Counted from the first letter of the stretch, positions 50,825 through 60,005 are shown. The stretch: DNA of 64,000 nt from CANJXF01 sp043775015 (GCA_043775015.1 JAYVSV010000003.1:10201-74200), one strand, 5' to 3'. The notes: generated by a model from the sequence alone, not told the origin. Made by a program: numbers and translations.

Positions 50825-52282
50825 ATGAAACCTGGCTTCAACCCACTCCACCACCTCCGCTCGCGCCGAACTTTTCTTGCCGACATGGGCATGGGTTTCA
50901 CCGGACTCGCACTCGGCGCCATGCTCCAGCGCGATGGCTACGCCAGTAGCGGCGGGTGGACGCCACCGACCGGCCTGCCGCATTTCGCGCCCAAAGCCAA
51001 GAACGTCATCTGGCTCTTCATGAACGGAGGTGTGAGCCATGTGGAAAGTTTCGACCCCAAACCCATGCTCACCAAGTATGGCGGCAAAACCATCGCGGAG
51101 ACGCCATTCAAGGACACCCAGGACCCGAAGAAACTTGCGCTCGAACGGCTGGTGGTGCCCGATGCCAACGGCAACCAGCGCAACACGCTTTATCCGCTGC
51201 AAGTCGGTTTCAAAAAATATGGAGAAAGCGGTATTGAAGTGAGCGACTGGTTCCCGCACATCGCGCAGAACGTGGACAAACTGGCCGTGGTGCGCTCGAT
51301 GTGGACGACCGACAGCAATCACGGCGCGCAGACCCAGTTTCACTCCGGACGCCACCAGAATGACGGTGATTTTCCGACGCTCGGCGCCTGGGTCCACTAC
51401 GGGCTTGGCAGCCTCAACGATAACCTGCCGCAGTTCATCTCCATTGGTGCCCGCGAATACTGGAACAAACGCGACGGCCATTACCTCGGCCCCGCGCACG
51501 ACGCCGTGCCACTGCGCATTGATCCGGACAACCCGCTCGATTTCGGCAAACCCGAACGCCCATTTTCCGCCGAAGCGCAAACCTTGGGTCTGGATCTCAT
51601 CCAGAAGCTCAACGGGCTGCGCGGCGTCGAGTATCCGCAAGACCCCACGATGGCCGCCCGCGTCGCCTCTTATGAGCTGGCTTTCCGCATGCAGCGCTCG
51701 GTGCCCGAGGTGCTCGACTTCTCAAGGGAGACTTCCGAGACCAAGGCCCTTTATGGCATCGACCAGCCGCATTGTCGCGACTTTGCCATGCAACTCCTCG
51801 CCGCCCGGCGCTTCGTCGAGCGTGGCGTGCGCTTCATCCAGATTCAGCACGGCGGCAGCGGCGCGGGCGCCTGGGACGCGCACGGCGGACTCAAGGACAA
51901 CCACGCCAAAAATTCGCTCGCCGTCGATCAACCCACCGGCGCTCTGCTCCAGGACCTCGAACGACGCGGTCTGCTCGACGAGACGATTGTCATTTTTGCC
52001 ACGGAGTTCGGTCGCACGCCTGGTTCGCAAGGCTCCGACGGGCGGGATCATCACATCTTTGGCTTCTCCGTCTGGATGGCGGGCGGCGGACTCAAACGCG
52101 GGGTCGTCCACGGTGCGACTGATGAGATCGGATTCCACGCCACGGAGAACCGCCACTACGTCACGGACATCCACGCCACCATTCTCCACCAACTCGGCCT
52201 CGACTCCCGCCAACTCGAGATCCCAGGCCGCAAGCGCCTCGAGATTGACCACGGTAAACCGATCCACGAAATCATTGCGTGA
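50825..52282 (+). CDS. DUF1501 (sulfatase-fold) exported protein
   Basis: 485 residues. The N-terminus has a Tat-like signal (SRRTFLADMGMGFTGLALGAML). KNVIWLFMNGGVSHVESFDPKP is the DUF1501 start and places the protein in the alkaline-phosphatase/sulfatase fold; HGAQTQFHSGRHQ, FATEFGRTPGSQGSDGRDHH and GFHATENRHYVTDIHATI are conserved later. The gene follows the PSCyt1 gene after 12 bp, the standard pairing. The reaction is unknown. Confidence 0.92.
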   Translation: MKPGFNPLHHLRSRRTFLADMGMGFTGLALGAMLQRDGYASSGGWTPPTGLPHFAPKAKNVIWLFMNGGVSHVESFDPKPMLTKYGGKTIAETPFKDTQDPKKLALERLVVPDANGNQRNTLYPLQVGFKKYGESGIEVSDWFPHIAQNVDKLAVVRSMWTTDSNHGAQTQFHSGRHQNDGDFPTLGAWVHYGLGSLNDNLPQFISIGAREYWNKRDGHYLGPAHDAVPLRIDPDNPLDFGKPERPFSAEAQTLGLDLIQKLNGLRGVEYPQDPTMAARVASYELAFRMQRSVPEVLDFSRETSETKALYGIDQPHCRDFAMQLLAARRFVERGVRFIQIQHGGSGAGAWDAHGGLKDNHAKNSLAVDQPTGALLQDLERRGLLDETIVIFATEFGRTPGSQGSDGRDHHIFGFSVWMAGGGLKRGVVHGATDEIGFHATENRHYVTDIHATILHQLGLDSRQLEIPGRKRLEIDHGKPIHEIIA

Positions 52283-52468
52283 AGCTTACGATCTCCCTTC
52301 CCAAGCAGCGTCAGCGGAAGACCCGCCAAGAGTGACGAGAGAAGATTGCCGATAGCCAGTCATCTCTTCGCGATCTTCTATCTTCCAGCCTCTGCATTCT
52401 GCTGTTTTCCAAATCCGAAACACTGATTCCGCTTGCGACTGTTCGCATTCTGCGAGAAACAAGGGCTA

Positions 52469-53104
52469 GTGAATAACGAAAAGAAATTCCGGCTCGGCGT
52501 GCTCGGTTCCGGCAAAGGGTCGAACTTCGTCGCGATCGCGGAGGCTTGCGCCGAAGGAAAAATCCCGGCGGAGGTCGCCATTGTCATCAGCGATGTGGCG
52601 GAAGCCGGAATTCTGGATCGAGCACGGGAGCGCGGGTTGCGGGCGGAATTTATTTCGCCCGGAAAATTCCGGACTAAACTCGACGACGATGCGGAACGCG
52701 CCTTCATCGACACGTTGCAAAAGGCGCAGGTTGATTTAATCGTGCTCGCCGGTTTTATGCGGATTCTAAAAGGCGAATTCCTGCGCGTGTTTGCGAATCG
52801 GGTCATCAACATCCATCCATCTCTTCTGCCCGCGTTCCCCGGTTTGGAATCATGGAAACAAGCGCTGGATTACGGCGTGAAATTCACCGGCTGCACCGTT
52901 CATTTTGTCGATCAAGGCGTCGATACCGGGCCGATCATCGCCCAACAAACCGTTCCAATTCTGGCAGGCGATACGCCGGAAAGTTTACATGGGCGCATTC
53001 AAAAGGCGGAATGGGAACTTTACCCTGCGGCAGTCAGGGCTTTGGCGCGCGGAGAAGTTCAAGTGCAAGGACGGCAGACGATCTGGAAAACGGTGGCGGG
53101 TTGA
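52469..53104 (+). CDS. purN: Phosphoribosylglycinamide formyltransferase
   Basis: 211 residues from GTG, the start that aligns with other PurN proteins (NNEKKFRLGVLGSGKGSNF). Catalytic Asn-His-Asp are in NIHPSLLPAFPG and GVDTGPIIAQ. It transfers the formyl group from 10-formyl-THF in purine synthesis. A diverged copy of its leader and first 27 codons lies 4.5 kb upstream beyond the PSCyt1-DUF1501 pair, so this 5' end was probably brought in with those genes. Confidence 0.95.
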   Translation: MNNEKKFRLGVLGSGKGSNFVAIAEACAEGKIPAEVAIVISDVAEAGILDRARERGLRAEFISPGKFRTKLDDDAERAFIDTLQKAQVDLIVLAGFMRILKGEFLRVFANRVINIHPSLLPAFPGLESWKQALDYGVKFTGCTVHFVDQGVDTGPIIAQQTVPILAGDTPESLHGRIQKAEWELYPAAVRALARGEVQVQGRQTIWKTVAG

Positions 53105-53302
53105 AAAGATTCCGCCGATTTTGCCGGGCGCTTTCCTTGAAAATACTTCGACTCTGCGGATTTCTTAAAACTTCACCGACTTAGCCATTGGAAGAAAAAA
53201 GTCGCTTTGCAACGCGGACACTGGCAAATGATGGGGCGACGCGCGTGAAGAAGTCAGGCGAACCGTTCCTGCCAGCGTGCAATTTAAGATTCCCAAGTTT
53301 GG

Positions 53303-54181
53303 ATGATGAAGAAAAAATTACGTTTTGGCCTGCCGAAAGGCAGTTTGCAGGAGGCAACCATCGAGAAGATGGCCAAGGCTGGTTACAATATTCAAATCAG
53401 CAGCCGCTCCTACGTTCCTTACGTGGATGACGACGAATTGGAAATCCGCCTGATTCGCGCGCAGGAAATCAGCCGCTATGTCGAACATGGTTATCTGGAC
53501 TGCGGCATCACCGGCTACGACTGGGTGCAGGAGAATAATTCCGATGTGCACGAGGTCGGCGAATTTTTGTTCAGCAAAGCCACCCGGCAACCGGCGCGAT
53601 GGGTTTTGGCTGTGCCTGAAAATTCTCCGATCAAAACGGTTAAAGATTTGGAAGGCAAACGGATTGCGACGGAAGTCGTTAACCTGACAAAAAAATATTT
53701 AAGGAAACACGGCGTCAAAGCCGAAGTGGAATTTTCCTGGGGCGCCACCGAAATGAAGGCGCACGAATTAGTCGATGCGATTGTGGAACTGACGGAAACG
53801 GGTTCTTCGTTGCGCGCGAACAAATTGCGCATCGTCGAAACACTTTTGAGTTCCACGCCGAGGTTGATCGTGAATCACAAGGCATGGAAGGAAACTTGGA
53901 AGCGAAGCAAAATCGAGACGCTCGCGTTGTTGCTCAAAGGTGCGTTGGAGGCCGAGGCAAAAGTTGGTTTGAAGATGAACATTGCGGAGAAAAACATCGC
54001 GCGCTTGCTGAAAACTTTGCCCGCCTTGCGTAATCCAACGATTTCAGCCTTGAGCCAATCAGGATGGGTTGCAGTGGAAACAATTATAGACGAGCATGTC
54101 GCTCGCGAAATCATCCCTCAGCTAAAAGCGGCTGGTGCTGAAGGAATCATTGAATATCCGCTGAACAAAGTAGTATATTAA
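53303..54181 (+). CDS. hisG: ATP phosphoribosyltransferase, long form
   Basis: 292 residues. LRFGLPKGSLQEATIEKMAKAG opens HisG, and DCGITGYDWVQE and EGKRIATEVVNLTKKYL are conserved. The length and C-terminal ACT-like part (NPTISALSQSGWVAVETII) mark the long, HisZ-independent form, which carries its own histidine feedback domain. It performs the first step of histidine synthesis. No other his gene lies nearby. Two adjacent ATG codons are possible starts. Confidence 0.95.
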   Translation: MMKKKLRFGLPKGSLQEATIEKMAKAGYNIQISSRSYVPYVDDDELEIRLIRAQEISRYVEHGYLDCGITGYDWVQENNSDVHEVGEFLFSKATRQPARWVLAVPENSPIKTVKDLEGKRIATEVVNLTKKYLRKHGVKAEVEFSWGATEMKAHELVDAIVELTETGSSLRANKLRIVETLLSSTPRLIVNHKAWKETWKRSKIETLALLLKGALEAEAKVGLKMNIAEKNIARLLKTLPALRNPTISALSQSGWVAVETIIDEHVAREIIPQLKAAGAEGIIEYPLNKVVY

Positions 54182-54196
54182 GCCGAAGTAAAAAAT

Positions 54197-54298
54197 ATGG
54201 GTTCACTAAAAAAACGTCGTAAAAGCAAAATCAACAAACATAAACGTCGAAAAAAGCTCCGCGCTAATCGTCACAAGAAGCGCACCTGGCAGAAGTAA
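54197..54298 (+). CDS. bS22-like small ribosomal protein (AURKAIP1/COX24 domain)
   Basis: Only 33 residues: it begins MGSLKKRRKSKINKHKRRKK and ends HKKRTWQK, with more than half Lys/Arg. The opening MGS followed by a basic run, length and RxxRHKKR end match the AURKAIP1/COX24 family, the bacterial equivalent of mitochondrial mS38, known as bS22 in mycobacterial ribosomes. It starts 15 bp after hisG and is followed by a strong terminator. Such genes are often missed by length cut-offs. Confidence 0.8.
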   Translation: MGSLKKRRKSKINKHKRRKKLRANRHKKRTWQK

Positions 54299-54331
54299 CG
54301 GTTGCCATTTCGGCTACACCAATTTGGTCGG

Positions 54332-54365
54332 GCGCAGCCTGTTTTTCGGGCTGCGCTGTTTTTTC
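54332..54365 (+). terminator. Rho-independent terminator
   Basis: The stem GCGCAGCC/GGCTGCGC with a T-rich loop is followed by TGTTTTTTC. It ends the hisG-bS22 transcript 15 bp before the next gene's start. Confidence 0.85.
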
Positions 54366-54379
54366 GGCATGGCGCTGTC

Positions 54380-56065
54380 ATGAAGTATTCACTTCTGATT
54401 TTAGCGACGGTTGCGTGGATCGCTTCCGGTTGCAGCAACCTGCATCCGAAGCACTATTCCGCGACTCTTCGCAGTTCAAAACCGAGCGAAACGCCGGAAC
54501 CAGACCGGTTCTCCGAAAATCGATCGGAAGCTTTTGCGCGGTTTGCCACCGGCATCAGCTACGAACTGAGCGACAAATCTGAACTGGCCACGGAGGAATT
54601 TTACAAAGCCGCTCTGGCTGATCCTGCGAACGAATCGCTCTCAATCGATTTAGCGATCCGTTTTCTCAAAACCAAAGAGCCGGACAAAGCGATCGAGCTT
54701 TTGTCTAAATCGGCCAGTCTTCCACAGGTATCTGGAAAAATTTTCTCACTGCTCGCACAGGCTTACATCTCCACCGGCGAGACGAACCGCGCGATCACGG
54801 CGTGTCGTTCCGCCATCAAAAGAGAGCCGTCCTCAATTTTCGGTTACCAGGTTTTATCGGATATTCTTTTAAAACAAGGTAAGCCGGATGAGGTCATCAA
54901 ACTTCTCGGGAACGCCTCGCGCCAAACCAACAGCGACCCATTGTTCTTCATCGGCCTGGGAGAGTTGCACGCCAAGCTGTTTCACGCTCAGCCAAAAGAA
55001 GCGGACGCGGTTAAGCTTCACGGATTGGAGGCGCTGAATCGTGCTGCGAAATTGAAGCCGACCAATCCAAACGTGCGGCAAAAATTGGCTGACGTTTTCA
55101 ACCAGTTGGGTGATTCCAAGAAGGCGTCCGAATTGTATTTGGAATTGCTGGAGGAATTTCGCGATGTGCCGCTGATGCGCGATGCGTTGCGCGAAAAGCT
55201 GGCGAATATTTATTTGCGCGGTCGCGACAAAGGCAAAGCCGCGGACCAGTTGGAAGCGATCGTTCGCGACAGCCCGACCCGCTATCCCGAAGCGTGGTAT
55301 TACCTCGGCGCATTTGCGGCGGACGCCAAAGATTTGGACAAAGCCGCTGAATATTATAACCGCGCGCTGGTCGTAAATCCGGATATGGAGCAAGCCTATT
55401 ACGATCTCGCCGGGGTGCAGCTCGGCAAAAACCAGGCGGGTGAGGCGTTGAAAACCTTGGAGAAAGCGCGGGCGAAGTTCTCGGATACTTTCACGGTTGA
55501 ATTCTTCAGCGGCCTCGTCTATTCCCAAATGAAAAATTACGGGGAAGCCGTCCGGCATTTCACCGCTGCGGAATTAATCGGCAGAAATGCCAACACGAAC
55601 CGGCTGAATCACTTGTTTTACTTTCAACTCGGCACTGCTTTTGAGCGGAACAAAGATTACGAGCAGGCGGAAATGTATTTCGAGAAATCGTTAAAGCTTT
55701 CGCCTGATTTCGCCGAGGCGTTGAACTACCTCGGTTTCATGTGGGCCGATCGTGGTGTAAATCTGGAGAAGGCGCGCACGCTGCTGGAAAAAGCGGTCAA
55801 GTTGGAACCGAAAAACGCGGCGTTCGTGGATAGTCTCGGCTGGGTTTTGTTCAAGTTGAACCAGCCCGAACCCGCCTTGGAAAATTTATGGAAAGCCGTT
55901 GAGTTTAGTGAGCAACCTGACGCAGCCATTTATGATCACATCGGTGATGTTTACCATTCTATGAAGCAAACCGAAAAAGCCATCGCCGCATGGCAAAAAT
56001 CTCTTTCGCTCGAACCAAACGAAGAGGTTCAGAAAAAATTGAAGGCCGTCTCCTCTTCTTTGTGA
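54380..56065 (+). CDS. TPR-repeat lipoprotein
   Basis: 561 residues from the ATG after the terminator; the longer open frame upstream crosses that terminator. The signal MKYSLLILATVAWIASGC ends in a lipobox Cys at 18. More than ten TPR units follow, for example DLDKAAEYYNRALVVNPDME and DYEQAEMYFEKSLKLSPDF. It is probably anchored at the outer membrane or inner-membrane surface as a scaffold for secretion or envelope assembly; the partner is not known. Its stop overlaps the next gene. Confidence 0.88.
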   Translation: MKYSLLILATVAWIASGCSNLHPKHYSATLRSSKPSETPEPDRFSENRSEAFARFATGISYELSDKSELATEEFYKAALADPANESLSIDLAIRFLKTKEPDKAIELLSKSASLPQVSGKIFSLLAQAYISTGETNRAITACRSAIKREPSSIFGYQVLSDILLKQGKPDEVIKLLGNASRQTNSDPLFFIGLGELHAKLFHAQPKEADAVKLHGLEALNRAAKLKPTNPNVRQKLADVFNQLGDSKKASELYLELLEEFRDVPLMRDALREKLANIYLRGRDKGKAADQLEAIVRDSPTRYPEAWYYLGAFAADAKDLDKAAEYYNRALVVNPDMEQAYYDLAGVQLGKNQAGEALKTLEKARAKFSDTFTVEFFSGLVYSQMKNYGEAVRHFTAAELIGRNANTNRLNHLFYFQLGTAFERNKDYEQAEMYFEKSLKLSPDFAEALNYLGFMWADRGVNLEKARTLLEKAVKLEPKNAAFVDSLGWVLFKLNQPEPALENLWKAVEFSEQPDAAIYDHIGDVYHSMKQTEKAIAAWQKSLSLEPNEEVQKKLKAVSSSL

Positions 56066-56445
56066 ACTTTCATTTTTCAAAACACTACACCCTTGAAGAA
56101 GCGCGGGCCTTGTTGCCAGACGTTCGGAAATGGTTGGCGGAAATCGAAGTGCTTCAGGAGCAATTGAGGCTGCTTGATCTGCGGCTCAGCAGTTTAATTT
56201 CTTCCGGCGACGATGTGGGCGGTGAAACGGTTAATACTTCCATCAAAACTCAAGCCAAGCTGCAGGGCGCGTTGCGGGAATTTGAATCGCGCTCCATTCA
56301 AGTCAAAGATTTGGAACGCGGGTTGATCGATTTCCCCGCGCTGCGAAACGGAAAAGAAATTCTTCTGTGCTGGGAAAAAGACGAGGACGACATCGAATTC
56401 TGGCACGATCTCGAATCGGGCTACCCGGGCCGCGAACGGCTCTAG
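56062..56445 (+). CDS. DUF2203 protein
   Basis: 127 residues starting at the GTG that overlaps the previous stop (GTGA). The start FHFSKHYTLEEARALLPDVRKWL and the end GKEILLCWEKDEDDIEFWHDLESGYPGR are the conserved parts of DUF2203. The middle is a helical hairpin. It is cytoplasmic with unknown function, translationally coupled to the TPR lipoprotein. Confidence 0.88.
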   Translation: MNFHFSKHYTLEEARALLPDVRKWLAEIEVLQEQLRLLDLRLSSLISSGDDVGGETVNTSIKTQAKLQGALREFESRSIQVKDLERGLIDFPALRNGKEILLCWEKDEDDIEFWHDLESGYPGRERL

Positions 56446-56451
56446 GTCTCG

Positions 56452-57705
56452 TTATCTCGAAAGGCTTATCGAAGGCCCAGGTTCCGGATCCATTCCTGCC
56501 ACACAAATGCTTTGGATTCTCAACTCGCCATTGCTGCCAAGCGCGAACACCGGATAAATTTCCACGTTATGCCGACCCTGGGAAAAACTTTGAGCCACTT
56601 CATGCCAAAAGAAATTTTTTCCGCCATTGGCTGCCGTGCGCGTCGGCCAGACCTCATCCCGGGGAGTCGTCGCGTAGGGGATGGTTTTGCCATCGACCAC
56701 AATCTTGTAGCCGAGGCCGTTGGTAATTGTTTCGCCCAAAATGCCGAGAAAACTTCCGTTGAAATTTAAGTGGAGCGGCTTGGTGGAATCGTGATCCTTC
56801 CCGTCGCACACGGCCAATTCGTTCATTGAACTGCTGGCGCGGGCCACGTTTTCGCGAAGCGGCGAACCCGTTTGCCAACCTGCCGGAAGCGGGAAGGTTC
56901 CCGGTAAAAATTGAAAAACCCTTTTGTACTCGACCGCAAAAACCGAATCGCGCGGCACGTAACAAATTCGCCTGGCTTGAATTGCCTCCGTCAACCCGGC
57001 GCGTGCGGCCAGATAAATAAATCGGTGGCCGACATCCGTCATCGCGGCACCGTCGCCCGTCCAAATCTGCTCACGGGTACGACTGAGGTTGTTCATCAAG
57101 AAAATTTGAATCACAGCGAGGCTGTTACCGATGCCGGTGTTATACAGTTTTGCCATTTCAAGGTGATCGCGAAGACGCGGTGGCCCGAGGTGTTTCCAGT
57201 CCTTACCCGCAAAATCCAGGGTGGCATTGAGAACTTGAACGACCGGAGTCCCTTCGGAAATGACTTCGCGCAAAATCTTTTCATAACTTGCCAGCGTTTG
57301 GCGATCGGTTCCGGTCAATTTGTCCTCCACCGTAAAATCAATAAAAAGCAAATTTGGCCGGATCATCAAAACATCCTGGTCCAAGCGAAACATTCCAAAC
57401 TTCGAGCCAGTGCCAGTCATTGCAGCATTGTGAAAGGTAAACTTCGCAGCGGGATAGCTCTGTTTCAAATGCGCCTCCATCAAGGCCCGGTAACTCGTCA
57501 CATTCCGATCACTCGCACCTTCACCGGCGGCGAGCGCACCACCGAAAAAAACAACCGATTGAGGTTTTCCGGCGCGGGCCGCGCGATCGAACTCCGCAAA
57601 AGAAGCTGCGGTTTTTTCTTCATCCGCAACGGCAGGAAAAATCGCGGAAAGTGTGATGGCCAAAACAATTTGCCAGCCGATGTAAAATTTGAATTTTGTT
57701 TTCAT
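56452..57705 (-). CDS. Secreted SGNH-hydrolase-like protein lacking catalytic residues
   Basis: 417 residues with a signal peptide. VVFFGGALAAGEGASDRNVTSYRALME has the form of SGNH block I (full motif longer than shown in the family), but the nucleophile Ser is replaced by Ala57 (GGAL in place of GGS or GDS). The later catalytic block, normally DGVHP-like, reads DGAAMTDVGH, so the usual His is also absent. The C-terminal third looks like a carbohydrate-binding or jelly-roll domain. It probably binds rather than cleaves acetylated glycans. Confidence 0.72.
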   Translation of the reverse strand: MKTKFKFYIGWQIVLAITLSAIFPAVADEEKTAASFAEFDRAARAGKPQSVVFFGGALAAGEGASDRNVTSYRALMEAHLKQSYPAAKFTFHNAAMTGTGSKFGMFRLDQDVLMIRPNLLFIDFTVEDKLTGTDRQTLASYEKILREVISEGTPVVQVLNATLDFAGKDWKHLGPPRLRDHLEMAKLYNTGIGNSLAVIQIFLMNNLSRTREQIWTGDGAAMTDVGHRFIYLAARAGLTEAIQARRICYVPRDSVFAVEYKRVFQFLPGTFPLPAGWQTGSPLRENVARASSSMNELAVCDGKDHDSTKPLHLNFNGSFLGILGETITNGLGYKIVVDGKTIPYATTPRDEVWPTRTAANGGKNFFWHEVAQSFSQGRHNVEIYPVFALGSNGELRIQSICVAGMDPEPGPSISLSR

Positions 57706-57723
57706 AAAGTGCGGAGCAGCTCG

Positions 57724-58536
57724 TTAATAGAAACAGGAGCGGTAAATCTCGTAAACATTTACTTTCCCGCCGATGAAGTAATCGTTTTGTGGCAAAAGAA
57801 ACGTTCGGGTCGCTTGATCATATTTAAGTAACACCAGCTTTTCAGGATTGTTTGGGTCGTAAACGGAGAATTCAATTCCGGTTTCCGTTTCTCGCGAGTC
57901 AAACAACAGTAGCGCATGGTTAATGGTCAGTTGCGGAAATCGCACCACATGAACCACGCTGACCTGTCCGGCCTTCATCTCGCGAACCAAGTTCTCACTT
58001 GCGATTTGCTGATGATGCCGACTGAAAGTCCCCAGCATTCGCCAATGGCCGCGCTGAAAATAACTGCGCCAGGCACCGCCACATTCCTCTTTTAAAATCT
58101 TTTCCTGGGCAACACTAAATTCGCGCAGGTGGCCATAACCGGGGACTGTTATCTTTTTCTCGCCAGCGCCAAACACAATTTTTTGAATGATCTCGCGATA
58201 GGTTTTTTCCGACGCAACCGGTTTGCTGGCGTCAAATTGTGCGCGAGTGAAAAACTGTTTTGCCGCATGGGCGACGACAAAACAATGTTGCCGATATTCG
58301 GGCGGCGGTTCGCGACGGCGATTCGTCCACTTCCCCTGCTCGTCAAAATAATATTCCCACGCCAATTCGTTGGCGAAGGAGAAGGTGTCTGTCGCAAAGG
58401 AAAACTGACGCGCATCATCCGGGGTTTGCCGATGCGAAGTGGCACAACCACTCAGCAGATAAACGAAAGCGAGTTGCAATAGGACGGTGGCCGAACCACG
58501 AACGGAAGAGAGTTTTTTCAAATTCAGCCACATCAT
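57724..58536 (-). CDS. Lipoprotein with papain-like Cys/His arrangement
   Basis: 270 residues from the MMWLNLKK start; the lipobox is YLLSGCATS. Further upstream the frame is open but lacks a signal. A Cys (RQHCFVVAHAAKQF) followed by LTINHALLLFD and VYDPNNPEKL has the order of a Cys-His-Asp/Asn papain or transglutaminase-like fold. I do not recognise the family by name, so peptidase activity is only a suggestion. It is divergent from the acyl-AMP ligase gene; the annotated 5' ends are 39 bp apart. Confidence 0.6.
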   Translation of the reverse strand: MMWLNLKKLSSVRGSATVLLQLAFVYLLSGCATSHRQTPDDARQFSFATDTFSFANELAWEYYFDEQGKWTNRRREPPPEYRQHCFVVAHAAKQFFTRAQFDASKPVASEKTYREIIQKIVFGAGEKKITVPGYGHLREFSVAQEKILKEECGGAWRSYFQRGHWRMLGTFSRHHQQIASENLVREMKAGQVSVVHVVRFPQLTINHALLLFDSRETETGIEFSVYDPNNPEKLVLLKYDQATRTFLLPQNDYFIGGKVNVYEIYRSCFY

Positions 58537-58575
58537 GCTTGCGGCCCATCGTAATATTGCGTTACGAAACTGACA

Positions 58576-59862
58576 ATGCTTTACGACCGCTGGCGACAAG
58601 TTGCGCAAAATTTTCAGAGTGAAATTGCGCTCCACGATCTCGCGTCGGGGCAGCGCTGGACCTTCGCAGAGCTGGCGAGCGTCACGGAATCTGCCGTGAA
58701 ACCAAGCGAAATGATTGTTTATCCGGAAGAGACTTCGGCAGAATTTATTTTTTCGATATTGCGAGCGTGGCGATTCGGCCAAATTGTTTTTCCACTCGAC
58801 GCAAGAAAGGCCACGCCAACGCTGAACGCGTTTCCACCACACTGTGTTCACCTGAAACTGACCTCGGCGAGTACCGGAGAATGTCGCGCTGTGGCGTTCA
58901 CGGCGGAACAACTGGCCGCCGACGCAAGAAATATTGTTTCAACGATGGGACTTCAGCACGACTCTCCAAACGTCGGGGTCATTTCGCTTTCGCATTCCTA
59001 TGGTTTTTCCAATCTGGTTTTGCCGTTGTTGCTGCACGGAATTCCGCTCGCGTTGGCTGGTTCTGCTTTGCCGGAAAACGTGCGCCGTGCCGGAGAACCA
59101 TTTCGTTCCATCACGTTGCCCGCCGTTCCAGCGCTGTGGCGGGCGTGGCTGGGAGCGGATGCGATTCCCAAAAATGTGCGGCTTGCGATCTCGGCGGGCG
59201 CTCCCCTGCCCATCGAATTGGAGAGCGCCGTTTTTGCGAAGTGCGGTCTGAAAATTCACAATTTTTACGGAGCGTCGGAATGCGGCGGCATCGCTTACGA
59301 CCGGAGCCAAACGCCCCGCACGGAGGCGACGCTCGTGGGTGAACCGATGGACCATGTTGAACTCCGCCTCGACGAGAATGGCTGCCTCGAAGTGCGCGGT
59401 GAAGCGGTGGGCGAAACCTATTGGCCTGAACCGAATGACGCTCTCACCGACCGTCGTTTCATCACGAGCGACCTCGGTGCGATTCGTGATGGAAACATTT
59501 ATCTCGTGGGCCGATCGGGCGACCAGATCAATGTCGCTGGCCGCAAAGTTTCTCCGGAAATCATTGAAACTGCGCTGCTCACGCACCCGGAAGTTTCCGA
59601 CGCGTTGGTCTTCGGCATTCCGAGCGAAGATGCCGACCGCAGCGAAGCCATCGTGGCTTGTGTCGCGGTGAACGGCCGCATAACGCCAGAGCATCTGAAA
59701 CAATTTTTACTCACGAAACTTCCCGCGTGGAAAGTTCCGCGTGAATGGTGGTTCGTCGATTCACTGCAAACCAACGCGCGCGGCAAACGCTCTCGCTTGG
59801 AGTGGCGACAGAATTATCTAAAAAATAAATTGGCGGGAGATACGCGATTTTGGGCTCGATAA
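58576..59862 (+). CDS. AMP-dependent acyl/aryl-CoA synthetase-like protein
   Basis: 428 residues, short for the family (about 500-550). LTSASTGECRAVAFTAEQ replaces the usual STGTTGxPK loop and lacks its Lys, FYGASECGGIAYDRS is the second motif, and ITSDLGAIRDGNIYLVGRSGDQINVAGRKVSPEIIE is the hinge (quoted parts only). The final catalytic Lys is in NARGKRSRL. It should activate a carboxylate, perhaps a fatty or aryl acid. The altered P-loop makes the rate or substrate uncertain. A FabZ-like gene and an acpS remnant lie nearby, hinting at a lipid or polyene pathway. Confidence 0.8.
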   Translation: MLYDRWRQVAQNFQSEIALHDLASGQRWTFAELASVTESAVKPSEMIVYPEETSAEFIFSILRAWRFGQIVFPLDARKATPTLNAFPPHCVHLKLTSASTGECRAVAFTAEQLAADARNIVSTMGLQHDSPNVGVISLSHSYGFSNLVLPLLLHGIPLALAGSALPENVRRAGEPFRSITLPAVPALWRAWLGADAIPKNVRLAISAGAPLPIELESAVFAKCGLKIHNFYGASECGGIAYDRSQTPRTEATLVGEPMDHVELRLDENGCLEVRGEAVGETYWPEPNDALTDRRFITSDLGAIRDGNIYLVGRSGDQINVAGRKVSPEIIETALLTHPEVSDALVFGIPSEDADRSEAIVACVAVNGRITPEHLKQFLLTKLPAWKVPREWWFVDSLQTNARGKRSRLEWRQNYLKNKLAGDTRFWAR

Positions 59863-60005
59863 AACCGTTGGTTTCAATGGTGAGGACAGAACCGACCCCT
59901 TTACGGTATTGCTCTCTCAACCCGCTCTGGAAGGCGGGCGGGATTTATCTGTTGCCTAAATCCGCCAACTCGTTACGGTCGGGACAGTCTTGCTGGGGAA
60001 TTTTT

